From positions 27,529,610 to 27,593,609 of the forward strand of contig NC_052479.1 of NCBI RefSeq assembly GCF_009730915.1: 64,000 nucleotides of DNA. The letters are read 5' to 3'. Shown in pieces: positions 32,530 through 45,394 of this stretch. The notes under the pieces are model-generated. The model saw only the letters and a list, made by a program, of their open reading frames with translations. It was not told where the DNA came from and ran no database searches. The DNA is from Dioscorea cayenensis subsp. rotundata (taxonomy: Eukaryota; Streptophyta; Magnoliopsida; Dioscoreales; Dioscoreaceae). The position numbers and the translations under genes are program-made. Numbering within the stretch: the stretch's first letter is position 1; every line of letters starts with the position of its first letter.

Positions 32530-33739
32530 TGCAACTCAAACACAGCTCTCTTGACTCGAAATATTTGAATTGGCTCTTTCAAAGTTGCCACTGGAGGAAG
32601 CTGTTATCACCGTCATCGACTTTTAATCTTCTCTTCTCAAAGGACAATGTGCAAGGCCAAGTTGCACGGAATTTGAGGACTTGATATAATTTGGTGGTAG
32701 TGAACAATGCAGTAAGATGTGAAGATTGGTTGCATGCTTTATCATCTACTGCCATCTGCATGGGAGTTGGACATCCTTGTTTCTGAAAATGAAAGATCAG
32801 TTGATAATGTAACTCTAGTAATTTTATTGCTGCTCATATATAACAGTTTTTTTAATGCTATGGATAAATCTTGTAGTTAATGTATTTATTAGGTACAATA
32901 GTTTCATTTCAATATTTGGTTTCTATACAGACAAACAGAAGGTGGTGGTGAGTGGTACTGGTATGGTAGTTGTTCAATGGTTGTTTGGAATGTAGCAGGA
33001 TTGCTTTGATTCACATTAATCTTTTTGGAATACAAGTAACAGTAATTTTAATTGAGGAAAATGCGCATATCCCCAATATCTGTACTGCCTTATATATATA
33101 TATATATATATTCTCACAAAATAAAAATATTTGCCTATGTTATGTATATTGTCAAACATTATCTGCAAATTTTTCACCAAAAAAAAATCATTTTATCATC
33201 ATTGATATCATTATTACATTATCTTTTGCCTGTAAATTGCTGTGAAATCAAGAATACAACTGTCTTTTAAAGTAACATCAGTTTTAATGTATATACATCA
33301 ACGCTGCTGTTTGGTGGGGATTAAGACACAAATATAATTTTTATGAGGTGAGGATGTATACACAATTGTAAATTTTTTGCATGCTGTATTCATTTTATTA
33401 AAAAGATAAGACTAAAGATTAAATTCCAATAGCTGATAAAGTTCATGACAGCAACTAATTTTGCATAATGCTACATAAGGAAATAAAACCATACAACACC
33501 TCAACAGACTACAACATAGAACAGAATAGACTCAAACAAATAGTGATAATTGAGCTTATATATCCAAAATATTAAATTTATCTCAAGCCCTGAGCTTACA
33601 AACATAAGTGTAATTTTTGTCAAGCTTACCTCTTAATCTCTACAAAATTTGACATGAGGCTTCCTCACACACAGGAAAAACTAACTCTCATACAATTTGA
33701 ACTCTTCCGTGGAAAAAAAGATTACTTAGAAAAATTGAT
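32530..33739. other. Convergent spacer between THO1 and the ClpS-like gene
   Basis: It holds the 3' untranslated regions of two convergent genes and a (TA)n tract at 33091-33111. No further gene seen. Confidence 0.5.
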
Positions 33740-35902
33740 TCAGGCCGATAAATCTGGTTCCATGGCTGACCGAAGACCACACTGAAGCATCATTTGCACA
33801 TAAAACTCAGCATGTTCCTGTTGAATGACAAATATCAGTATCTCATTATAAACAATAATTCCATACATGTTTTTCATACATTTTCTTTCTAAAGAGATCT
33901 CAATGGAATGGCTTTGCAAGGTCTCCATATACTTCAATTACCAACACTGATACGGAAATTTGTTAATAATTAATGAAAAATATATCATGCCTGTATTGCA
34001 CCATATTAAACAAGGTTTGAATTCTTATCTAATAACTCCAACAAAGCAGTTTTGATGATCAATTATTTTTTATCAAGATACAATGCATCATCTTATGGAT
34101 TTATGTAGACTTGCAAAATTATATAGTTCATACCTTCACAGTAATGATGACAATCGCAAGGCCATTCTCACGAGATTCATGAAATAGCTTCCTCGCTTCA
34201 ATAACTGTTAGAGATGGAACAACCTTTGGCAATGCCTTTTCCACTGTAAAGAAATAGTAAAAACTCAAAATTACAAGGGAATAGAAACAATAAAGCACAA
34301 TTAAATACAGGAAAAAAAAAGTTCATCTCATTACCTAAACTCTCAGTGTGATGTTCATCATCAATCAGCAAAACTCTGTAACTGTCTCCACTTCCTATAC
34401 CTCTTTTAACAATTGACTTCCCAAAATCTCCCCCTATAAACAAAGAAACAGTAAGCGGCAAAATATCATATATGTAGTAAGTGAAGATCCAATAGTTCAA
34501 AATGAAATACGAAAGCTAATCATGCCTAATTCATATTTTTTTCTCCAGGTTAAATCCATCATTAAAAAACTGTGGCAAGGTAACAATGCACATTTGATGA
34601 ATCTGAAGAAAAGGATAACTTGCATTCGAAAATTAAAGTAAAAACACTCAGAAGCAGAGTATTTTTGCTAAAATATGAAAAACATTCTAGCTCTGCTATT
34701 TCCAAGCTATATACTTCAGCTATCAGACCAGAAAGGGCAATGCTCCCAAATCAATATGAAGGATGAACAAATTAGAGAAGATCTCAACATAATGTCAAAT
34801 TTTTTTATTTTTATATAGGAAAATAATAACATTTAGAGCACCAAATATATTAAACAACAAACATCAAAACATGCAATGGGACTTGCTATGGAAATCAGTA
34901 AATCACAACTCTACTTGTCGATGACTTCAGAGGATTAGAAAAATTATCCACCTCACCTTCAACATGAAACAAGCGTAACAAATAACAAAGATTCATTAAA
35001 TCAATCATATAATTTAATCTAAGCAATCACCATACATTCATATAATAGAACTAAAATATGTCATTCATAACAATAAATTCTAGAACTATAAAAGCAAGGG
35101 TTCCCTGCCTTTTATTTATCAACTTTGGGTATCTTCCTTGCAAGATGAACTCATATCTACCAAATGACTTCACTCAGTTAATACTTGTCAATGCTAAGAC
35201 TTCCACAAGAATCAGGATTTCTTTTCTGCTTAACATATTCAAAAACTAACACTGAGTTTTTCAGAAACTTTCCATCTTAAACTGAGCCTAAGTTTTTGCA
35301 AAGAAGTTATCAACTGTTATCCAACCTCACTTACAAATTCTCTGGTTTCTTTGTACTTCCCCCAAAAACTAGTTACAAAGTACAGTGTTCTTCACATGAA
35401 TCCTTCAAATTCACCTTCAATTACTGAAACAATTAGTCATCCATTGTCACTAATCATACTCCAACTTCCTTTCCTTTCAAACCAACACTAATCAAACCCA
35501 AGTTTGCCTTTTTCTTTACATGCAATTTAACTTTGATAAGAAAAAACAACAAGGAAGAACAAAAAATTAAGGTTGTCATAGAAAAAAAGAAAAAGATTAG
35601 CAAGCAACGTTAAAGGAAAAGAGAAGAGAAAAGATACCTTCTTCTACTTGAGGGATAGGATCAAACTGGGACTGATCGAAGGTGGGACGCTCCAAAACAC
35701 CAGTTCCACCTCTCAGAGATCCAAAGCCACCACTAGATGAAACAGATAAACCTAAGTTCCCTTGATGATTGGAGTTCTTCCAAGCAGGAGTTCTCAAGCT
35801 GATGGACTTGGAGATGACGGAGAACACAGGAGGAGAAGAAGCAAGCATGGGATTGGAGAGTCTCAGCGTCGCCATTGCTGCTGCACTGGTGCTAATCGCC
35901 AT
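33740..35902 (-). CDS. ClpS-like protease adaptor protein, chloroplast-targeted
   Basis: Four exons: 35638-35902, 34335-34433, 34134-34243 and 33740-33817, with GT-AG junctions; 552 nt including stop gives 183 residues. The Ser/Ala-rich N-terminus with few acidic residues looks like a chloroplast transit peptide. The C-terminal 80 residues have the ClpS fold pattern: YRVLLIDDEHHTESLVEKAL, then ARKLFHESRENGLAIVI, KEHAEFYVQMM and a final SAMEPD. ClpS proteins deliver substrates, classically N-degron proteins, to the Clp chaperone-protease in the stroma. The residues corresponding to the classic NDD motif read IDD here, so substrate choice may differ. The start is MAISTS; an in-frame Met four codons upstream (35914) is also possible. 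No frameshift is present. Confidence 0.8.
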
Positions 35903-35962
35903 CAAAAATCGCACCTTTGGAGAGACTTCACCGATCTCCTTCGAAACAGAGACATAAAAATA

Positions 35963-35988
35963 AAATAATAATAATAATAATAATAATG
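35963..35988. repeat. (AAT)n microsatellite upstream of the ClpS-like gene
   Basis: About eight AAT units about 60 bp upstream of the start codon, within the likely promoter or leader. Confidence 0.9.
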
Positions 35989-36698
35989 ATTTTATTATTT
36001 TTTAAAAATATTATTTTTATTTTTATTTTTATTTTTTTGCTCCAAGTGTACTAATTGTCAAGAAGTATCTAGAAAAAAAGTGTCAAATATTTAAATATCA
36101 GTTAAATTGAATAATATGATAAATCATATTTTATTAAAAATAAAAAAAAGTTAAAAAAATATCTCTTAATATATATATATATATATATAGAAAAAAATGG
36201 ATAAACAGACCGATATATTTATAAAAAATGAAATAAACTTAAACTTCATTGTAAATCTCAACTATATCGATTCAAAACATAATCTTTTTTTATGTAAATC
36301 TAAACTGAACTTTTGCTATAAATCTTAACCATATTGTTTGAAAAAATAATCCTTTTCAATCTAAAACCAACAATACAAAATAAAAATTAATTTTTTTATT
36401 TTTAAATTATTACAAGATCCCCAAAATTTTTTAAATTTTTAAAAATTGTAATGACACAATAAATGCAAATTAAACCATCCCTTTTTCAGTATATAAATCT
36501 AATCATTATATTCAATGGATATACACAAACACAATTAATGTTTCCTAAATATATATAAATATTCAAACATCTAAATTTGGAATCCACTTCAACAATTCAT
36601 CAACCAATCAAAGAAAAATAAATAAATATCCGAAATTTACCAGATTTAAAGAAAAAGATAAAGATGAAACTATTATCCTAATCATATTGTTTTTTTAG
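35989..36698. other. Divergent promoter region between ClpS-like and beta-galactosidase genes
   Basis: AT-rich, with a (TA)n tract at 36169-36189. The two genes diverge from this segment. No other feature was recognised. Confidence 0.5.
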
Positions 36699-36706
36699 TA
36701 TAAATA
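36699..36706 (+). promoter_or_regulatory. TATA box of the beta-galactosidase gene
   Basis: TATAAATA lies 73 bp before the start codon, at a normal distance for a plant gene with a roughly 45-nt leader. Confidence 0.65.
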
Positions 36707-36778
36707 GACCCTTAAAGGAGTCATAATAATACACAAACAATCTTGGTCTTGAGATCATTGATCTTAGAACTAAGAAAC

Positions 36779-39700
36779 ATGGCCATGGCTAAGTCTTTGG
36801 TTGTGGTTTTGGTTCTCTTTTTACTTAGTTTTTTAGCTTATTCTACAACTGTTTCTCATGATGGAAGAGCTCTTCTCATTAATGGCCAACGTAGGATTAT
36901 CATCTCTGGTTCAATTCATTATCCCCGTTCTACTCCTGAGGTAAAATTTCATATATATACATGCTTTTTTGTTTTATTAATTAAATTTATATGGCATTGA
37001 AGCTTGTGAGTTTTTTTATTATTTCTGAATATTTTATTGATTTCAATGATTTGGATGTTCAGATGTGGCCAGAATTGATTAAAAAGGCAAAAGAAGGAGG
37101 TCTAGATGCAATTGAAACTTATGTTTTCTGGAATGCTCATGAGCCTGTTAAACGTCAGGTAAATAATTAATACTTAAATTTTCTTTTTTTACAAAAACAA
37201 TAATCCGAGTTTGTGCACGGGAATCGGCCATCTAACCTGAGCATTCTCATATGGGGATCAAGAGTTTCAACTGCGAGTCTGTACCTACAATCGGTAACTC
37301 GTTACCATCAATACTTCTAATAAGGCCAAATACCGCTATACTATATGCATTTTCGTTAATTAGTACTTAATTACTATTTAATTAAGTTTTTTTTCCGATG
37401 AATATAATATTAATTATTGTTTCTTTTTTTTTTTGTAGTATAACTTTGAAGGCAATCTAGACTTGGTTAGATTTATCAAAGAAATTCAGAACGCTGGATT
37501 ATATGCAATTGTTCGCATTGGTCCTTATGTTTGTGCAGAGTGGGATTATGGGTAATTTAATTAACCTTTTTAGATTAACTAAGCACTAATTACATGCAAC
37601 TTTAATTTATATAATGTTTATTTAACATTTTTTTTTTCTTTTTCTTTCAGTGGCTTCCCTGCTTGGTTGAGGCAAATCCCAGGGATGGAAATGAGAACTG
37701 ATAACAAACCCTTCAAGGTTATATATTAATTCAGAATTAATTATATCAATAATATTTATATTTATATATTAATAGTGTTTTAATTATTTTTTCTTAATTA
37801 CAGGATGAGATGCAAACATTCACAACATTGATTGTGGATATGTTAAAGAAAGAAAACTTATTGGCACCTCAAGGAGGACCAATTATACTCTCTCAGGTGA
37901 TATCATTAGTGTTAATTAAATAATTAAGATTATGTTTTTGATTAATTTGATGATTAAAACTGATAGATTGAGAATGAGTATGGAAACATTCAATCTGGAT
38001 ATGGAGCTGCTGCAAAAAACTACATTGAATGGTGTGCTAACATGGCTCAATCTCTAGACATTGGTGTTCCATGGATTATGTGCCAACAAGCTGATGCACC
38101 GCAACCAATGGTATGAATATTTATATTTCATAAGATTAACATTAAAAAAATAATTAACCTTGATTTTCATGTAATCATCCATGCTAATTAATTCCTTATA
38201 TGTTTCATCAGATAAACACTTGCAATGGATTCTATTGTCATGATTTTCAACCTAACAATGCAAACAGTCCCAAGATTTGGACTGAGAACTGGACTGGCTG
38301 GTATATATGTTTTCTCTTATCATCTCTATATATCTCTATATTTATATAATTATATAATTAAGTTTAACATGAAATATATATGTATATATAGGTTTAAGGA
38401 TTGGGACAAGCCAGACCCACATAGACCGGCAGAAGATGTAGCATATGCAGTGGCTAGGTTCTTTGAAACCAATGGAACAGTGCAAAACTATTACATGGTT
38501 TGTATATACATCGTATATTTATATTTAATTTAATAAAGCATTATCTATTTATGTTTCTTTGTTTTTGTTTTTGATTAAACATTAAGAGTAATGAATGTTG
38601 CAGTATCATGGAGGAACAAACTTTGGACGTACATCAGGAGGACCATATATCACTACTAGTTATGATTATGATGCTCCCCTTGATGAATATGGTTTGTATA
38701 AAGTTTATGCTTTTATTATTTTTATTAATTAATTTTATTTTAATATCATTATTATTATATGATTATGATTATTATTATTATTATTATTATTTATAGGAAA
38801 TATAAGGCAACCAAAATGGGGACACTTGAAGGCGCTTCATGCAGCGTTGAAAATCAATGGAGAAAGCTCTTGTTTATGGCAACTACAACTCTACACAACT
38901 TGAAAACGGAGTTCAAGTATGAACTAATTATTAATACTAGTTTTTGTTTACTTTTATCATCGATGAATTGGAAACTCATGTATATATGTATTTTGTGGTG
39001 GTTTTAGATCACTGAATTCACTGGAAAAGGTATCACACCAGGTTGCTTCATTTCAAACTCAAACACCACTCTTGATGCAACTGTAAAATACCATGGTCAA
39101 AACTACTTTGTCCCTGCATCCTCTGTCAGTATTCTTCCAGAGTGCAAAGAAGAAGTTTACAACACTGCTAAGGTTCATATTAAATCTATATATACATATG
39201 CATGCAAATCTTTTGTCTTAATTATCTTGTAATAATATTATATATGTATGTATCATCATATGTGTTTGTATTTACAGGTGAACACTCAAACATCAATAAT
39301 GGTGAAGAAGAGAAGCCAGGCTGAAGATGAGCCTGAAGAACTAAGTTGGTCATGGAGACCAGAGGAAATGACAAGCACTCTCAAAGGAGCTCTAGGGAAC
39401 TTTAGTGATCACAAGCTTTTAGACCAGATTATTGGCAGTGGTGATAAAAGTGACTACTTGTGGTACATGAATACTTTTGATCATCCTTATGATATGGACA
39501 TGACTCTGCAAGTTGCTACTCAAGGTCATGTTCTTCATGCATTTCTTAATGGGGATCACGTTGGTAAGTGCATGCACACTTAATAATTAATTCATTGAGG
39601 TTGATTTGATCATAATTTATAATTTATATGTGTTTGTTTGTGTGTTCAGGATCTCAATATGCAGCTGATGGAAATTTCAGCTTTACATTTGAAGCTGGTG

Positions 39701-41054
39701 TGAAAATCAAAAAAGGGAAAAACTATATTTCATTGCTTAGTGGCACAATTGGTCATGCGGTGTGTTATAAATAGATTCTTCTTGTATTTTATTTTTTTTT
39801 CTTGATTAGTTTTATATTTTCATGTATATATATGTTTCTGAACTTGTTAACAGAATTATGGTGCTCGTTTTGAATTGGTTCCGACCGGAATTGCCGGCGG
39901 GCCAGTGTTCCTCATAGGAGATGGTGGTATGAAACATGATTTATCATCTGAATTGTGGGCATACAAGGTATGAATTTGATTCATTAAAACATTAAATTTA
40001 ATATATTAAAGAAAACATGAAACATTTACATTGAATTATTATCAGGTTGGATTGAATGGTGAGGATAATGAAATATATATGGATAACCCTAATGACAAAT
40101 GGTACACTGATTCCGTCCCTTCCATGAGACCCTTCACTTGGTACAAGGTAAACAATGTTTATGAACCTTTTTATCAGTTACCAATCTATATCACTTATAA
40201 ACATATATTAGTACTCATAATGTGTGTATAATGTTTATATGTATCATTAGACAACCTTCAAGGCTCCTCTTGGAACTGAGGCAGTGGTGGTGAACTTGGA
40301 AGGCATGGGAAAGGGAGTAGCATGGGTGAATGGCAATAACCTTGGGAGATATTGGCCAACCACCATTGCAAACAATCAAGGTTGCGAGCTGTGTGATTAT
40401 AGACAACCATACAGTCCCTGATGACCATTGTCGAACTGGTTGTGGCGAGCCTGGTCAAATTTGGTATGTATTTACATTATATAAATACTCAAATCTTATG
40501 TATGCATACATATATAAATGTGTGTGTATGATTGAGTTTATGTTCTATTGTTTATAGGTATCATGTACCAAGATCATTCCTCAAAGAAGGAGAGCCAAAC
40601 ACTTTAATATTGTTTGAAGAGGCCGGTGGAGAACCATTCAATGTGAACTTCCAGACAATGGTGGTCGGAACCGTCTGCGGGCATGTCGAAGAAGGAAAAA
40701 CCCTAACTTTGTCTTGCCAAGGAACTAGAACTATTTCAAATGTTGAGTTTGCAAGCTTTGGTAATCCTGTTGGCATGTGTGGTGCATTCCAGAAGGGAAC
40801 TTGTGACTCTCAAATTGCTCTTGATGCAATCCAAAAGGTAATGTGTAATGCATAAAAAGATTTCCTTCATGTTTAATTAGCATGTTAATTAGGATTATAA
40901 TTCTCAGAAACTATCTGAGTCTAATGATTTATGATTTGTTTAGGCATGTGTTGGAAAGATGGCGTGCTCGATCAAAGGATCGGCGAGAGTGCTCGGTGAC
41001 TCTGAATGCAAGAACATGCCTGTGAGCTTGGCTGTTCAAGCAGTCTGCTCTTGA
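36779..41054 (+). pseudogene. Beta-galactosidase (GH35) with C-terminal lectin domain, two frameshifts
   Basis: Eighteen exons: 36779-36940, 37063-37158, 37439-37551, 37651-37717, 37804-37896, 37967-38110, 38212-38300, 38392-38497, 38604-38691, 38797-38916, 39008-39172, 39278-39563, 39650-39759, 39854-39967, 40046-40147, 40251-40463, 40558-40837 and 40944-41054. Corrected, they give about 818 residues, as in plant BGALs. A signal peptide (first ~24 residues) sends it to the cell wall. GGPIILSQIENEYG carries the acid/base Glu near 181, and TENWTGW the nucleophile near 250. A Cys-rich SUEL-type lectin domain ends the protein. It would trim galactose from wall polymers or glycoproteins. Exon 10 has one extra A near 38850-38853 (ALK to SMEKALVYGNY) and exon 16 one extra C at 40426-40428 (CDYRQPYS to PDDHCRTG). 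Either a pseudogene or two base-insertion errors. Confidence 0.88.
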
Positions 41055-42713
41055 TCAGCTTCATTTACTTAAGTAGTTCTTTCATTTAGGTTGTTTTTAA
41101 GTGTCTTTTTTTATTTTTTTCCTAAGTTATTTGAGGTTTGTTCCTTTTGAGTTAGATTTTATATGGATATTGATAAACATTATAATATGTAATCATTTGC
41201 TTTTAATAATATATATGATTGAACTATAATTATAGCACTTTTCTTTTTCTCTCTTTAATTATATATCTGTGTGCTTGTTGTCATCCTTGACCATCAATGT
41301 TTTTATCTCTTTCTTATTCATACATATACACACACGCACACAAACACATATCAAGAGACATCTTCATATCTTCTCTAAGATTTGCTTGCACAACCTTACA
41401 AAGAACAATGAGATACTCATGCTTTGAAAAATAAATAAGTACGTCGACAAATCATTGAATTCTAAGAATATCCATGAATTGGCATGCATGCATGCATATG
41501 ATAAATTCATAAATTATAAAGAAAGCAAATTGGACACTCAAAAATGGTTGAAAAGTAAGAAGAGAGAAAGAAGAAATTAAGTTGCATTGTTTGATAAGGG
41601 TTGAATTGGTTAGGCGTGCAGTGGTCCTAACAAAGTTTTTGTGGTCCCTTTAGAATCTAAACACCATCACATGAAGATCTTGTATCTTTGGAGTTTAAGT
41701 GGAACAAGTTATTCTTCATAATGGATAGTCTTTTCCCTGTTTCTTGATGCCATATTAGAAATCACAAGCCACTCAATCTCCTCTTCCAATGCATGTGCCA
41801 TTCACTTTGATAGTCTTCACAGTCTTCACACATGCACCACTTCAAAGATCATGATCTCATTTGTATTTTATAGATATAAATAAATCATATATTCCACTTT
41901 TTATCCACGTAATTTTTTTTTTATAAAAATAAGTAAACCAAAACTTTGTTAATAAGTTAAACAATAAACTAAAATAAAAGCTAATTAAGGCAGATGATTT
42001 CCACTCTCAAAAATGTTCAATATAATAAATGTATTTTCTTTTTTATTTAATTAATCACTTTCATCTTTGAAGGTATATCATGGTTGTTATTTGATAAGGT
42101 CATTGGTATCGCATACATTGTTTTTATATATATATATATATATATATAATACTATTGATGAAAAAACAAAGTAAATCATGTTGAATTTTTTGAAGGTATG
42201 GTAGTGATAAATTTGACTTTTCCCTTATATAAAATATAAAATTATAATAAAATTATGGGGAATAATTATATTTTACATGAATGATTTGGGTATATAAGTG
42301 GAAAATTTTCAATGTATGCTTAACTAGATCTTTAATTTTTTTTTAATTAGTAATTATTTAAATCTATATGAAGTCAGTCAAATTTTATTGATTGCTTCCC
42401 ATTCACGATTGTTCAATGTATATGTATTTGTCTCGATATTATTATAATCAAAATTATGTGGATATTAATATTTGTGTAAACTATCACAATAAATATATAT
42501 CCATCTCATCTAATAACGCAATCAAATGATTCATCTCCCCTACTTCTTCAAAATCTTCATTCATTTTTCTAAATTTAGTAATTTTAAATTAAATGTCTTA
42601 TTAGATCTTTTTTTGTCTATGTAGTTCTAGAAATATTCCTAATGATTTTGCTTTCATATGCCTTCCCATCAAATAAGTTCACTGCTTCTTACATAAAAAT
42701 TAATATTTATATA
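41055..42713. other. AT-rich intergenic DNA before the gap
   Basis: It holds the beta-galactosidase 3' untranslated region, a GCATGCATGCATGCAT-type run at about 41482-41497 and a (TA)n tract at 42126-42149. No gene seen. Confidence 0.5.
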
Positions 42714-43713
42714 NNNNNNNNNNNNNNNNNNNNNNNNNNNNNNNNNNNNNNNNNNNNNNNNNNNNNNNNNNNNNNNNNNNNNNNNNNNNNNNNNNNNNNN
42801 NNNNNNNNNNNNNNNNNNNNNNNNNNNNNNNNNNNNNNNNNNNNNNNNNNNNNNNNNNNNNNNNNNNNNNNNNNNNNNNNNNNNNNNNNNNNNNNNNNNN
42901 NNNNNNNNNNNNNNNNNNNNNNNNNNNNNNNNNNNNNNNNNNNNNNNNNNNNNNNNNNNNNNNNNNNNNNNNNNNNNNNNNNNNNNNNNNNNNNNNNNNN
43001 NNNNNNNNNNNNNNNNNNNNNNNNNNNNNNNNNNNNNNNNNNNNNNNNNNNNNNNNNNNNNNNNNNNNNNNNNNNNNNNNNNNNNNNNNNNNNNNNNNNN
43101 NNNNNNNNNNNNNNNNNNNNNNNNNNNNNNNNNNNNNNNNNNNNNNNNNNNNNNNNNNNNNNNNNNNNNNNNNNNNNNNNNNNNNNNNNNNNNNNNNNNN
43201 NNNNNNNNNNNNNNNNNNNNNNNNNNNNNNNNNNNNNNNNNNNNNNNNNNNNNNNNNNNNNNNNNNNNNNNNNNNNNNNNNNNNNNNNNNNNNNNNNNNN
43301 NNNNNNNNNNNNNNNNNNNNNNNNNNNNNNNNNNNNNNNNNNNNNNNNNNNNNNNNNNNNNNNNNNNNNNNNNNNNNNNNNNNNNNNNNNNNNNNNNNNN
43401 NNNNNNNNNNNNNNNNNNNNNNNNNNNNNNNNNNNNNNNNNNNNNNNNNNNNNNNNNNNNNNNNNNNNNNNNNNNNNNNNNNNNNNNNNNNNNNNNNNNN
43501 NNNNNNNNNNNNNNNNNNNNNNNNNNNNNNNNNNNNNNNNNNNNNNNNNNNNNNNNNNNNNNNNNNNNNNNNNNNNNNNNNNNNNNNNNNNNNNNNNNNN
43601 NNNNNNNNNNNNNNNNNNNNNNNNNNNNNNNNNNNNNNNNNNNNNNNNNNNNNNNNNNNNNNNNNNNNNNNNNNNNNNNNNNNNNNNNNNNNNNNNNNNN
43701 NNNNNNNNNNNNN
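42714..43713. other. Assembly gap of exactly 1000 Ns
   Basis: A fixed-length placeholder, so the true distance is unknown. The left end of the Mutator-like element probably lies inside it. Confidence 1.
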
Positions 43714-44160
43714 GTCAATGAAATCATGGTCACCATGGAACCAGCGGATGACAGTGCAGCATCGAAGGCAGACACAATCCCACAACAACAAGAAGCATGT
43801 AAGGATATGTCTCCTAAGCACGCCGCCATCGCACTCCACATCGAAGGATGATGTCTGCTAGTCTTTCGAACACCGACAACCGTGAACAACTGTGCCGCAT
43901 GATGATCCCAAAACAATTGTTAACGAGGGGCAAAGGGAACGCCACGAAAAACAACGAGAGATAAGATCCTTTCCAACTAACAATATGAAGAAGTTTGGAA
44001 AGACTTTATTCCGAAGAAGAAAAAATACCTTGGAAAATCGAGCCTCAACAAATTCGAGCAGGAGTTGATAAGAATCTTTCTCAACTGCTCTATGGACAAG
44101 TAAATTTGAAATTTTTATATTATTGTATAAATTTGTATGTTAAAATTTAATTCATATACA

Positions 44161-44260
44161 TACCGTTTAAATATTTTCAATATCATTTAAATATTTGCTA
44201 TATCGTTTAAAATTGTACAATGTCGTTTAATTATATCTGTTACCATTTAAACGCAGGACT
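44161..44260 (+). repeat. Five-unit 20-nt-period array with TAYCRTTTAA-type core
   Basis: Five consecutive 20-nt units each begin with a variant of TAYCRTTTAA (taccgtttaa, tatcatttaa, tatcgtttaa, tgtcgtttaa, taccatttaa) followed by ten variable bases. It lies just before the Ulp1 remnant, probably in an intron ending at the acceptor acgcag. Confidence 0.85.
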
Positions 44261-45000
44261 GTCGTGTGGATGAATGACTCTCTCAACAGCCGAGCAGGGC
44301 CAACTATTCACGCTGCTGAGGGGAAGGAGATGGTCTCAAATGATGTGATGGGACGCTTTCATATGCATATACAATAGTCATTGAGCGAGTACCATATCCT
44401 TATAAAAAGTGCACCTCCATCACTGACCCACTACCGTTGTTTATGTCAAAAGCGGAAGACGCTAGCGACACGACTTTCGCTATGATCGGAGATGCCGTGC
44501 GCATAGTCGCATGATGTGGACATTGTCATCCTCCGATAATCATGAATGACCACTTCCATGTCGTGGTCCTTGACAATAACAAAAAAGAATACAAGCATTA
44601 TTCTTCATGCCAAAGTGAGGAGTACGATAAAGATGCGTTCGAAATCGTAAGTTCTTTGGTAAATAGAGTTTAACTAATAGTGCTTGGTAAATAATCGGTA
44701 TTCTAATCTCAAATTGTGTACCCTCAACAACGGAGATTATTCGACACGTGTATTGAAATGGAGTTCGCGAGATGGTGACCACAAAGTACCCACTAATCCA
44801 CAACATTGAAACCCCACGACAAAAAATAGGAAGTGTCGACTGCGCCGTCTATGTCATGTGGTTTATCGAGTAATTACTCAACGATGAAAAGCTACAATCA
44901 TCGCAACAGACGTCCCTTTATCCGAGATTAAAGTATGTTGCCAACATACTTAAGGAAGGGAGAGCGATAGAGCATCAGCAAGGGGTCTTCATGTGGGAAA
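44258..45000 (+). pseudogene. Ulp1-type SUMO protease remnant carried by a Mutator-like element
   Basis: Plus-strand fragments in shifting frames match the C48 cysteine protease domain: NDHFHVVVLDNNKKEYKHYSS (44542-44604) carries the catalytic His and following Asp region, LFDTCIEMEF follows an intron, and QKIGSVDCAVYVM (about 44816-44854) is the Gln and Cys-containing core. A frameshift interrupts the region near 44762-44772 and a stop follows FIE at about 44871; LKYVANILKEGRA continues the family pattern after it. Active enzymes cleave SUMO or SUMO precursors. In plants, Mutator-like elements are known to carry such genes. Here it faces the transposase remnant tail to tail and is no longer translatable. 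Confidence 0.75.
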
Positions 45001-45169
45001 TAGAATTTCATGATCTTGTTTGTTTTCAAATGCAAATCGATGATGTCATTATAAATTTAAATTCAATTCATTGTTTTGAAGAACATGACAAATTTTTCAA
45101 TGCAAATTTACTAGTCTGCATACTTATGTAATTTACTTTCTTTGTTTAACTTTCAATTTTATTGTTAAA

Positions 45170-45330
45170 ATATCAGTGTTTCACGTTTAAAATAAAGTAG
45201 TCTCTTTTTAAACAAACAACGTAGGATAATATGTTAAATTTAGTAGTCTCTGTTTAAACAAACAATGTCTCCATTTAAATATATGTGTTACCAGTTAAGA
45301 ATAAGAATTTCTTTATTTAAATATAAAAAA
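45170..45330. repeat. Second cluster of TTTAA-core repeats
   Basis: Repeated gtttaaac, tttttaaac and atttaaat cores at roughly 20-nt steps in the spacer between the convergent Ulp1 and transposase remnants. More diverged than the 44161-44260 array. Confidence 0.6.
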
Positions 45331-45394
45331 ATTGGGACTCAATTAAGTTTGTTTCTTTTTAAAAATTTGTTTATTTACAATGCCTAGTCTTCAA

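Noticed and set aside
42642-43916. Very long open frames spanning the N run
   Set aside because: They are artefacts of undetermined bases and carry no coding evidence.
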